Below are positions 36,260 to 43,359 of a stretch of 64,000 bases of DNA, piece by piece. This DNA comes from Clostridiales bacterium. GTDB taxonomy: Bacteria > Bacillota > Clostridia > Christensenellales > CAG-138. The stretch spans positions 35,465 to 99,464 of the forward strand of contig SFDB01000003.1 in assembly GCA_004558825.1 (NCBI GenBank), given 5' to 3'. Made by a program: the position numbers and the translations under genes. The notes below the pieces were generated by a model, which was not told where the DNA came from, made no database searches, and was given only the letters and a program-made list of their open reading frames with translations. Each line of letters starts with the position of its first letter. Positions within the stretch are counted from its first letter, which is position 1.

Positions 36260-37327
36260 CTAATCGTCGGTTTTGTTCATATCCGTTTCCTCGCGTAGCT
36301 TTATCGCTTTTGCCGCTTTACGTTTTCTCTCAAGTTCTATCGTCGTGTAATGCTTTCTTGTTGTGTTTACGTCTTTATGACCGAGAACGTCGGCAACGAG
36401 ATATATATCGCCTGTCTCCTGATAGAGCATAGTTCCATATGTACTTCTCAGCTTATGGGGCGATATCTTTTTTAGCGGTGATGCGACTATCGCATACTTT
36501 TTTACAAGGTTTTCAACAGCGCGAACAGAGATGCGCTTTCGCTGCATGGAAAGGAAAAGAGCATCCTCGCTGCCTTCGAGCGTTATTATGTTCTCGCGCT
36601 CAGTCATATAATCGAGAAGAGCGGTCCTTATCTCAGCTCCGAACGGTAAAACATCCTGATTTCCGCCTTTTCTTGTTATAACAAACTCATTCGTCATAAA
36701 GTTCACATCGCTTATATTTAGCCCTACAAGCTCGCTTATTCGTATGCCTGAGCCAAGAAAAACGGTTATAATGGCCAAATCCCGTTTTTCGGTCAATTCG
36801 TGATATTTTTGCTGGCGCTTTGAAAGACCGCTCCCTGATTCAACTATATCGAGCATGTCAGCAACCTCGTTCGCCTCGAGCCGCGTTATCACCTTTTTAT
36901 ATATTTTAGGCGTTTCAAGCAAAGCGACGGGGTTCTTCGAAAGCTTGCCCTTTTTATTAAAATACTTGTAAAGAGACCGAAGCGATGCTAATTTGCGCGC
37001 TTTGCCGTTCTCTTTATTTGTTATTGTATTGTCGCCTTTGATGTACAGACCGATATAGTCCATGTACAGCTCAAAATCAATAGGTTCAAGTTTGTCAAGA
37101 TCTTCAAGCGTTACGTCCGCAGGCGTGTTCCTGCCGTCAATGCGTTCTTCAACGAGATATTTCAAGAACACCTTAAGATCTGTTAGATAATTGAAACGTG
37201 TCAGCACCGAGGTGTTATTTTCCATGCCTCGTGCGAACTCGGCGCAAAAAGGCGGCATCTCTTTTAATAGCTTCCTTATTTTAAGTATGTATGCTTCGCG
37301 GCGTTCATCCGCATATGTATCTGCCAA
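36260..37327 (-). CDS. XerS-like tyrosine recombinase
   Basis: 355 residues from TTG 37327 (TGGAGG 8 nt upstream); the longer frame to 37396 enters an inverted repeat and has no ribosome site. SAM-like core-binding domain at residues ~20-130, then a catalytic domain with Arg in 'GSGIRISELVGLN', Lys in 'ITRKGGNQD', 'HKLRSTYGT' (His-x-x-Arg), His in 'LGHKDVNTT' and the Tyr nucleophile in 'RKHYT'. Length and segments such as 'KRDLAII' and 'RKGGN/KRD' resemble streptococcal XerS (356 aa, from memory), a single-protein chromosome dimer resolvase. A dif-like inverted repeat lies ~50 bp upstream. A simple XerD paralogue is the alternative. Confidence 0.8.
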   Translation of the reverse strand: MADTYADERREAYILKIRKLLKEMPPFCAEFARGMENNTSVLTRFNYLTDLKVFLKYLVEERIDGRNTPADVTLEDLDKLEPIDFELYMDYIGLYIKGDNTITNKENGKARKLASLRSLYKYFNKKGKLSKNPVALLETPKIYKKVITRLEANEVADMLDIVESGSGLSKRQQKYHELTEKRDLAIITVFLGSGIRISELVGLNISDVNFMTNEFVITRKGGNQDVLPFGAEIRTALLDYMTERENIITLEGSEDALFLSMQRKRISVRAVENLVKKYAIVASPLKKISPHKLRSTYGTMLYQETGDIYLVADVLGHKDVNTTRKHYTTIELERKRKAAKAIKLREETDMNKTDD

Positions 37328-37376
37328 AGCTTTTTTCCTCCAATCATAAAGAGAATAGGGTAGATATATCTTAACA

Positions 37377-37412
37377 TAACTATGCGTAAAAGGCAAGTTT
37401 TACGCATAGTTA
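37377..37412. other. Dif-like inverted repeat upstream of the recombinase
   Basis: TAACTATGCGTAAAA (37377-37391), 6-nt core GGCAAG, TTTTACGCATAGTTA (37398-37412). Arms are perfect 15-bp complements. No T-run follows on the minus strand, so it is a poor terminator for rnhA. Position next to a XerS-like gene and the 6-bp core suggest a recombination site; an operator or a terminator remnant is the alternative. Confidence 0.55.
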
Positions 37413-37423
37413 TAGCAGTGATG

Positions 37424-37873
37424 CTATGATACGTCCGACGAGTGTGCTTTTATAGCGGCTCTGGCGAGCTCATCGCACCTATTGTTCAGCTCATTGTTAC
37501 TATGTCCTTTTACTTTATTCCATGAAACGGAATGAGTTTTACAAAGCGCAATCAGTTCAAGCCAAAGCTCTTTATTGGAAACAGGTTTTTTCATACTCGT
37601 AACCCAGTTGTTTTTCTGCCATCCGTATATCCACTTTTGCGAAAACGCATTGAATACATACGCGCTGTCAGTGTACACATCTACAATGCATTGTTCCTTC
37701 AAGAGCTTTAGAGCATTTATTGCCGCGGTGAGCTCCATGCGGTTGTTTGTCGTATCAGGTTCATAGCCCGAAATCTCTTTTTTTGCATTTTTATATAAAA
37801 GCACAGCGGCCCAGCCTCCGGGTCCCGGATTGCCAGAGCATGCACCGTCGCAGTATATTTCGACTTTTTTCAT
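37424..37873 (-). CDS. rnhA: Ribonuclease HI
   Basis: Degrades RNA in RNA-DNA hybrids. 149 residues. Starts 'VEIYCDGACSGNPGPGGWAAVL' region (first catalytic Asp), followed by 'NNRMELTAAINAL' (Glu), 'YTDSAYVFNA' (Asp) and a late 'NNRCDELARAA' (Asp), so the DEDD set is complete and the basic handle 'IYGWQKNNW' is present. It starts 2 nt after the cysteine-rich mini-protein gene. Confidence 0.96.
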   Translation of the reverse strand: MKKVEIYCDGACSGNPGPGGWAAVLLYKNAKKEISGYEPDTTNNRMELTAAINALKLLKEQCIVDVYTDSAYVFNAFSQKWIYGWQKNNWVTSMKKPVSNKELWLELIALCKTHSVSWNKVKGHSNNELNNRCDELARAAIKAHSSDVS

Positions 37874-37875
37874 AT

Positions 37876-38082
37876 TTATTCGTTATTTATTTTGCGTTTG
37901 CCGTGAAGCGCTTTTCGCTTGCGGTTTGCATATTCGACCAAATCGAGCGTCAAATACTCTCCGCCATTTTCTATACATTTACAGCAGTTATCGCAAGCCT
38001 TCGATGGATCGAGATCGCACATACTATCGCACTTACCGCAATCGTCGCAGATTTTTCCTTTCTCGAGTATACATTTACGCAT
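37876..38082 (-). CDS. Cysteine-rich mini-protein
   Basis: 68 residues with nine Cys in the first half (C4, C12, C15, C18, C22, C30, C33, C34, C36) and a basic tail 'NRKRKALHGKRKIN'. The C-x2-C-x2-C-x3-C spacing suggests metal binding (zinc or an iron-sulfur cluster). Not recognised. AAGGGAG lies 7 nt before the ATG. Co-directional with rnhA (2-nt gap) and divergent from lexA; it could share the SOS operator. Confidence 0.72.
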   Translation of the reverse strand: MRKCILEKGKICDDCGKCDSMCDLDPSKACDNCCKCIENGGEYLTLDLVEYANRKRKALHGKRKINNE

Positions 38083-38145
38083 TGCATTTCTCCCTTATTT
38101 TTTTGACATTTTATATAGCATCATACATTAACTTCGAACATTTTA

Positions 38146-38159
38146 CAAACAAATGTTTG
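38146..38159. promoter_or_regulatory. SOS (LexA) box
   Basis: CAAAC-AAAT-GTTTG is a 14-bp palindrome of the Gram-positive SOS type. It overlaps the -35 box of lexA and lies between lexA and the divergent cysteine-rich gene, so it should mediate LexA autorepression. Confidence 0.85.
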
Positions 38160-38185
38160 AACGCATGTATGGCATATGCTATAAT
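38157..38185 (+). promoter_or_regulatory. lexA promoter
   Basis: TTGAAC (38157-38162), 17-nt spacer, TATAAT (38180-38185), 35 bp before the ATG; its -35 is covered by the SOS box. Confidence 0.88.
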
Positions 38186-38219
38186 TAACTTGATTATACA
38201 CGAAAGTGCGGGTATTTGC

Positions 38220-38843
38220 ATGGAAAACTTAACCGAAAAACAACAAGCCATATATGAGTTTATTAAAAACTATATCTCCGATAACTCATATCCGCCTACG
38301 GTTCGTGAAATAGGCGCTGCCGTTTCGCTCAAATCAACATCAACTGTGCATATGCACTTGAAGGAGATAGAAAAAAAGGGATATATCTCGATATCTCCGT
38401 TGAAGCAGCGCACAATATCGCTTACAGGCAACGACTCCCCCGCTCCCTACAGAACTGTGGCTACACCGCTTGTCGGAAATGTTGCGGCGGGTAAGCCGAT
38501 ACTGGCCGAGGATAATATACAAGAAACGTATGCGCTGCCAAGCACGCTTCTTCATGGAGCTTCCAACAACGAAGTAATGATGCTGAACGTTGAAGGGGAC
38601 AGCATGATTGACGCGGGTATCCTCAGCGGCGATATGATAATTGTTCATAATGCGATAGCTGCAAATAACGGAGATATAGTAGTTGCGCGTGTAGAAGGCG
38701 ATACTGCTACCGTTAAACGCCTATACAAGGAAAAAGGCGTTATACGACTTCAGCCCGAGAATTCGAATATGAAGCCCATCTATGCTTCGCCAAAAGACGT
38801 AGAGATAGTCGGTAAAGTGATAGGCCTTATAAGAAAGTATTAA
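38220..38843 (+). CDS. lexA: LexA repressor
   Basis: SOS repressor with RecA-stimulated self-cleavage. 207 residues from ATG 38220, which lies ~35 bp past its promoter; the long frame upstream is untranslated. N-terminal winged helix 'TEKQQAIYEFIKNYISDN' and 'PTVREIGAAVSLKSTSTVH', Ala-Gly cleavage site in 'GNVAAGKPI', catalytic Ser in 'VEGDSMIDAGI' and Lys in 'TVKRLYKEKG'. Divergent from the cysteine-rich gene and rnhA. Confidence 0.97.
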   Translation: MENLTEKQQAIYEFIKNYISDNSYPPTVREIGAAVSLKSTSTVHMHLKEIEKKGYISISPLKQRTISLTGNDSPAPYRTVATPLVGNVAAGKPILAEDNIQETYALPSTLLHGASNNEVMMLNVEGDSMIDAGILSGDMIIVHNAIAANNGDIVVARVEGDTATVKRLYKEKGVIRLQPENSNMKPIYASPKDVEIVGKVIGLIRKY

Positions 38844-38855
38844 TATAATAGTGCG

Positions 38856-38898
38856 GAAAACAGCCTGCACGCTTAACAATAAGATGCAGGCTGTTTTC
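38856..38898. terminator. Bidirectional terminator between lexA and the methionine gamma-lyase-like gene
   Basis: Perfect 14-bp stem (38856-38869 with 38885-38898) carrying four A on one side and four T on the other, so it works for both convergent genes. Confidence 0.9.
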
Positions 38899-38907
38899 CT
38901 GCCGAAA

Positions 38908-40185
38908 TTACAGCCTTATTTCTTTTTTGCGCACCATTTCATCGAGTGCGGCCATAACGCCTATTTTGCCGTGTACATATGTTAAAGCGCCTTGTATGTA
39001 AACGATATACGGCTCGCATATTGGAGCGTCCGCGCTCAGCTCAATAGACGATCCCTGCACAAATGCACCCGCCGCCATTATAACTTGGGTGTTATATCCG
39101 GGCATATCCCACGGTTCAGGAACAACGTTGCTGTCGATCGGTGAGACGCGTTGAATCGCTTGGCAGAGTGCGACAAGCGGAACGGGTCCGCCCATCTTTA
39201 CAGACTGAACTATATCCGACCTCACAGCACCTAATCTCGGCATGGTTTCCATGCCTATCGTTTCAAATACGCACCCAAAAAGCATAGCGGATTTCAACGC
39301 TTGAGCTGTTGTATGCGGCGCCATGAAAAGGCCATGGAAAAACGGCTCATACGAAGCTGCATAAGAGCCTACTTCGCGCCCCATACCGGGAACCGTCAGC
39401 CTGTTTGCGATCTGTTCTATGAACCGCTTTTTGCCTGCCATATATCCACCTGTAGGAGCAATACCGCCGCCCGGGTTTTTTATAAGCGACCCTATTATTA
39501 CATCCGCCTCGAAAACAGTGGGTTCGGCAGGAGTGGTAAATTCTCCGTAGCAATTATCAACGACAGTTATTGCGTCAGGATAATTCTTATGAACTTCCAT
39601 AAAAAGGCGTTCCATCTCCTGCGGTAAGAGCGAATCGCGCCAGGCATATCCGCGTGAGCGCTGAACATATACAACCTTAACGCTTTCGTTCATGCTGTTT
39701 ATCACGGCTTCAACATCAATCTTTCCGTTTTTATCAAGCTCGATCTGTTTATAATTAACACCTAAATTCTTAAGAGAGCCGTATTCGTCTCCAACGATAC
39801 CTATAGCCCTTTCAAGCGTGTCATACGGCTTTCCCGATGCGGCAAGCATCGTATCTCCCACCTTCATAAGGCCTGCAAGCGCAGTAAATATTGCATGCGT
39901 CCCCGAAACGAAGTTCGGGCGCACAATTGCATCTTCCGCGCAGAGTGCACGTGCAAACACCCTGTCAAGCGTATCACGGCCAATGTCATCATAACCGTAG
40001 CCGTTTGTTTGGGCAAAGTGCCGTGCGGCCACGCCCTCACTGCCGAAAGCCGCAAGTACGCGAGACTGATTAGTTTCCTCGACTTCGTTGATTTGGGCAA
40101 AATACGGAGCAAGTTTCTTTTCGCATTCCAACACAAATGCATATGATGCATCGCTTATGGAAAGTGAAGAAAATGGATTACTCAT
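38908..40185 (-). CDS. Methionine gamma-lyase family protein ('aluminium resistance protein')
   Basis: 425-residue PLP enzyme of the PF06838 type, from ATG 40185 (GGAGG 8 nt upstream). The PLP lysine lies in 'SLIKNPGGGIAPTGGY', the substrate/phosphate loop in 'FVSGTHAIFTALAG', and the Asp for the pyridine nitrogen in 'VVDNCYGEFT'. Sulfur amino acid cleavage is assumed from the family name; direct function is poorly established. It is last in the miaB-mutSL-miaA-hfq operon and its ATG overlaps the hfq end by 8 bp, a neighbourhood seen in other Firmicutes. Confidence 0.9.
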   Translation of the reverse strand: MSNPFSSLSISDASYAFVLECEKKLAPYFAQINEVEETNQSRVLAAFGSEGVAARHFAQTNGYGYDDIGRDTLDRVFARALCAEDAIVRPNFVSGTHAIFTALAGLMKVGDTMLAASGKPYDTLERAIGIVGDEYGSLKNLGVNYKQIELDKNGKIDVEAVINSMNESVKVVYVQRSRGYAWRDSLLPQEMERLFMEVHKNYPDAITVVDNCYGEFTTPAEPTVFEADVIIGSLIKNPGGGIAPTGGYMAGKKRFIEQIANRLTVPGMGREVGSYAASYEPFFHGLFMAPHTTAQALKSAMLFGCVFETIGMETMPRLGAVRSDIVQSVKMGGPVPLVALCQAIQRVSPIDSNVVPEPWDMPGYNTQVIMAAGAFVQGSSIELSADAPICEPYIVYIQGALTYVHGKIGVMAALDEMVRKKEIRL

Positions 40186-40444
40186 TGCATTTACCTCCGT
40201 TTGCATCGTCACACATGTCTATGTTAACCGTAAAATTTTCCGGAAGTACGATTGACGATATGGCATGTTTATAGACAAGCATCTGCTTATCGCCCGTCAA
40301 AACGGCAATTACGAAGCTGTCATACGACGCAATTATCGCGTTTGTTATCTGAAAGCCGTTGGTAGTATATATCGAAACAGGCAGTTTTTGTTTGCGCAGT
40401 CTGTATAAGATGGTATCCTGCACAGATATAGATTTATTCGCCAT
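40178..40444 (-). CDS. hfq: RNA chaperone Hfq
   Basis: 88 residues from ATG 40444 (GGAAG 7 nt upstream inside the preceding frame). Sm1 is visible in 'SVQDTILYRLRKQKLPVSIYT' region and Sm2 in 'MLVYKHAISSIVLP', the hallmark 'YKHA' loop. A short C-terminal tail 'MCDDANGGKCNE' has two Cys, unusual for Hfq. Directly follows miaA with an 11-bp overlap, the classical miaA-hfq order, and overlaps the next gene. Confidence 0.92.
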   Translation of the reverse strand: MANKSISVQDTILYRLRKQKLPVSIYTTNGFQITNAIIASYDSFVIAVLTGDKQMLVYKHAISSIVLPENFTVNIDMCDDANGGKCNE

Positions 40445-41405
40445 ATTTATTCTTCCTTTCATTCAGTTCCGAGCGGTAGTAGTCGACAATGACTTCTGCA
40501 AGCTCATCCACAGTTCCGTAATCGACAACGTCGAACCATTTTATGCGCTTATCGCGCTTAAACCACGTTATTTGCCGTTTAGCAAAATGACGTGTTTCGA
40601 TTTTAATTCTGTTTATCGCTTCATCAATGCTGTAAACGCCGTTTTTCGCGGCTATCAACTGCTTGTAGCCGAGTCCCTGAAGTGCCGGGAGCGATTCATC
40701 ATAGTTTTCGGTAATTAGATGATCTACTTCGTTCATAAGGCCGGATTCCATCATCTTATCAACACGCTGCTCGATACGGCTGTATAAGAGCTCACGCGGC
40801 ATCGTCAATCCCGCCATTATCGGATCGTAATCGCCAATCGCCTGCTTTTCGTTTGAAAAATCGTTTCCGAACGCAGAGATTGGCTTTCCCGTATCGTTGT
40901 ACACCTCGAGTGCCCGTATTAAGCGCTTTGTATCGTTTGCATGGAGTCTTGATGCCGTCTCAGGGTCGACCGACGAGAGCATTTTATGCAACGCGCCATG
41001 TTCGCTTTTTTCGATATCGGCGAGCTCCTTGCGCAGCGTTTCGTTTGGCTTTACATGCGCAAAATTGAGCGGATGCGTGAGCGCGTTTATATAGAGGCCT
41101 GTCCCGCCTACAATAAGCGGAGTTTTGCCTCGTAACGCGATATCACTTATATAGCCGTCAGCCATGCGCTTAAATGAAGCCACGCTATAATCCCTGTTAT
41201 CAACTTCTATTTCGCCAATAAGGTAATGCGGCACACCGTCCATTTCTTCGGCGCTTGGTTTGGCTGAGCCTATATCAAGCGTTTTATATGCCTGTATAGA
41301 GTCTGCTGAAATAATCTCGCAGTCAAGCATTTTAGCTATTTTTACTGAAACGGCCGTTTTGCCGCTCGCCGTAGGTCCGGTCAATATCAGAATAGTGTTC
41401 TTCAT
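40434..41405 (-). CDS. miaA: tRNA dimethylallyltransferase
   Basis: Adds the isopentenyl group to A37 of tRNAs, the substrate of MiaB encoded in the same operon. 323 residues from ATG 41405. P-loop 'LTGPTASGKTAVSV' at the N terminus, 'SADSIQAYKTLDIGSAKP', and the DMAPP-binding 'IVGGTGLYINAL'. The start lies 1 nt past the mutL stop with a weak ribosome site, so translation is probably coupled. Confidence 0.95.
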   Translation of the reverse strand: MKNTILILTGPTASGKTAVSVKIAKMLDCEIISADSIQAYKTLDIGSAKPSAEEMDGVPHYLIGEIEVDNRDYSVASFKRMADGYISDIALRGKTPLIVGGTGLYINALTHPLNFAHVKPNETLRKELADIEKSEHGALHKMLSSVDPETASRLHANDTKRLIRALEVYNDTGKPISAFGNDFSNEKQAIGDYDPIMAGLTMPRELLYSRIEQRVDKMMESGLMNEVDHLITENYDESLPALQGLGYKQLIAAKNGVYSIDEAINRIKIETRHFAKRQITWFKRDKRIKWFDVVDYGTVDELAEVIVDYYRSELNERKNKYGE

Positions 41406-41406
41406 A

Positions 41407-43359
41407 CTATACGACCCGTTTGAACATTTTTTCAAAATCCTTTTTTGTCATCTTAACCATTACAGGCCTTCCGTGCGGACATGTAAGCGGCGCGCCGTTT
41501 GCCGAATAGTATTCTAGCAACGCTTGTATCTCTTCGTCAGATATTCTCTGCCCCGCCTTTATAGCATGTTTGCATGCTGATTGTATTAACGACGCACGCA
41601 GCAATTCCGATTGCGCCTTTTTGCCGAAACTGCGTATAGCGGCAACGGCATCGCTTATAAACGAACCAATATGCAAGCTGCCTATAAATGCCGGAACAGC
41701 ACGCACGCTTATGGTCATAGCGCCGAAATCCTCAATGTCAAACCCGATAGTCTCAAGTTCGGACAGATTGTTTATTAAAGTATCATATTCGCGTGCATCT
41801 AACTTGACCGTTTGCGGTACGAGAAGCACTTGAGATTTGGGCTTTTCAGGGACATTGATATACTCATTGTAGAGCTTTCGTTCGTGCGCCGCATGCTGGT
41901 CAAGGAAAAACACGGTGTTGCCCTGCTCGATTATCCAATAAGTATCAAACAAACAGCCTTTGACTTCAAATTTTTCTTTTTCAAGGAGCGTTTCGTTTAT
42001 CTGCGTCTGTTCGGCGGATACGGCGCGCTTCTTAATAAACACGGTCGGTACCGTTTCTTCGGATTCACCCATATCTGCAGCACGCGCGTGGAAAGGATTA
42101 AGCTCGTCGCGATTTGATTCCGACCTATAGCATGCTCGTAAATTGCTCACGCTGTACTCACTCAGCGTTGACGGGCGTTCGGCCGACAACATATTTCCCC
42201 ATATTATCCCTTTATCCTCATTAAAGCTGTGAGGAATCGGTCTTATATCGGTCGAACGCCCGACGGTATTGTTAATTTTTGTTTCTTTTATTTCTGCGGA
42301 TTCCGCAGATTTTGAGACCTCATTTGTTGCTGTTCTTATGCTCGTCTTCTCTATATCTGCATCAGCTATACCCGTATTAACGAGCGCTGCAAGCACCGTC
42401 TTTGTTACCGAATTACAAACGCGTTCTTCATTTTTGAAGCGTACGTCAAGTTTATTCGGATGAACGTTTACATCTATTTCATGGCTTGATATTGCTATAT
42501 TTAACACTATGAACGGGAACTTGCCTTTCATAATGCGCGTTTCAAACGCACGTTGTACTGCATACGAAAGCTTTTGTGATTTAATATATCTTCCATTGAC
42601 AACAAAAGATTGCTTTGCCCGCGTCGATTGTGATAAAGTCTCCGTACCTACATATCCCGTGATTTTTATGTACCCGTCGTCATATGAAAGTCTGCGTAAA
42701 TTATCTATGACGCCTGAGCCGTAAACAGCGTAGATGGCGTTAAAAAGATTACCGTCTCCCGCGCTTTTATAAACAGTGTTTCCGTTTTGAATAAGTGTGA
42801 AAGCTACGTTCGGTCTTGCCATAATCATTCTCGCGATGTAATCTGCAATATATGCGGATTCGCTGCGCGGATTCTTTAAAAATTTCAGTCTGGCAGGAAC
42901 ATTAAAGAAAAGGTCGCGTATTTCTACGGTCGTGCCTTCCGGGCAGCCGCATTGCGAAAGCTCTTTTTCTTCGCCGCCTTCTATCACAAATAAAGTACCA
43001 TAATCGTTTCCATGTGTACGAGTCTTTATGCTAACGCGTGCGACGGACGCAATAGAAGCAAGCGCTTCGCCTCTAAATCCGAGCGTTGCTATTCTTTCAA
43101 GGTCGGTTGATTCGCTTATTTTGCTTGTTGCATGGCGCATAAATGCTGTTCTGACGTCGTCGGCATTTATGCCGCCGCCATTGTCGGCAACGCGAATATA
43201 CTCGATTCCGCCCCCTGTTGTTTCAACAGTCACAGATTTACTCATCGCGTCTATCGCATTTTCCACGAGTTCCTTCACAACAGAAGCCGGGCGTTCAATA
43301 ACTTCGCCTGCAGCAATCTGATTAGAGACAAGCGTGGATAAAACTTTTATTCTTTTCAC
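41407..43359 (-). CDS. mutL: DNA mismatch repair protein MutL
   Basis: 650 residues. GHKL ATPase: 'VKELVENAIDAM', 'DNGGGINADDV', 'ATLGFRGEALASI' and 'GTTVEIRDLFFNVPARLKFL'. The C-terminal endonuclease domain carries 'DQHAAHERKLYNE', 'SACKHAIKAGQ' and 'CPHGRPVMVKM'. In the metal motif DQHA-x2-E-x4-E the last Glu position is Asn with a Glu one residue later, so nicking activity could be altered. Starts 4 bp inside the mutS end. Confidence 0.96.
   Translation of the reverse strand: MKRIKVLSTLVSNQIAAGEVIERPASVVKELVENAIDAMSKSVTVETTGGGIEYIRVADNGGGINADDVRTAFMRHATSKISESTDLERIATLGFRGEALASIASVARVSIKTRTHGNDYGTLFVIEGGEEKELSQCGCPEGTTVEIRDLFFNVPARLKFLKNPRSESAYIADYIARMIMARPNVAFTLIQNGNTVYKSAGDGNLFNAIYAVYGSGVIDNLRRLSYDDGYIKITGYVGTETLSQSTRAKQSFVVNGRYIKSQKLSYAVQRAFETRIMKGKFPFIVLNIAISSHEIDVNVHPNKLDVRFKNEERVCNSVTKTVLAALVNTGIADADIEKTSIRTATNEVSKSAESAEIKETKINNTVGRSTDIRPIPHSFNEDKGIIWGNMLSAERPSTLSEYSVSNLRACYRSESNRDELNPFHARAADMGESEETVPTVFIKKRAVSAEQTQINETLLEKEKFEVKGCLFDTYWIIEQGNTVFFLDQHAAHERKLYNEYINVPEKPKSQVLLVPQTVKLDAREYDTLINNLSELETIGFDIEDFGAMTISVRAVPAFIGSLHIGSFISDAVAAIRSFGKKAQSELLRASLIQSACKHAIKAGQRISDEEIQALLEYYSANGAPLTCPHGRPVMVKMTKKDFEKMFKRVV

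Noticed and set aside
37830..38219. N-terminal extension of LexA
   Set aside because: It passes through the SOS box and promoter and lies opposite another gene; the ATG at 38220 gives the normal 207 residues.
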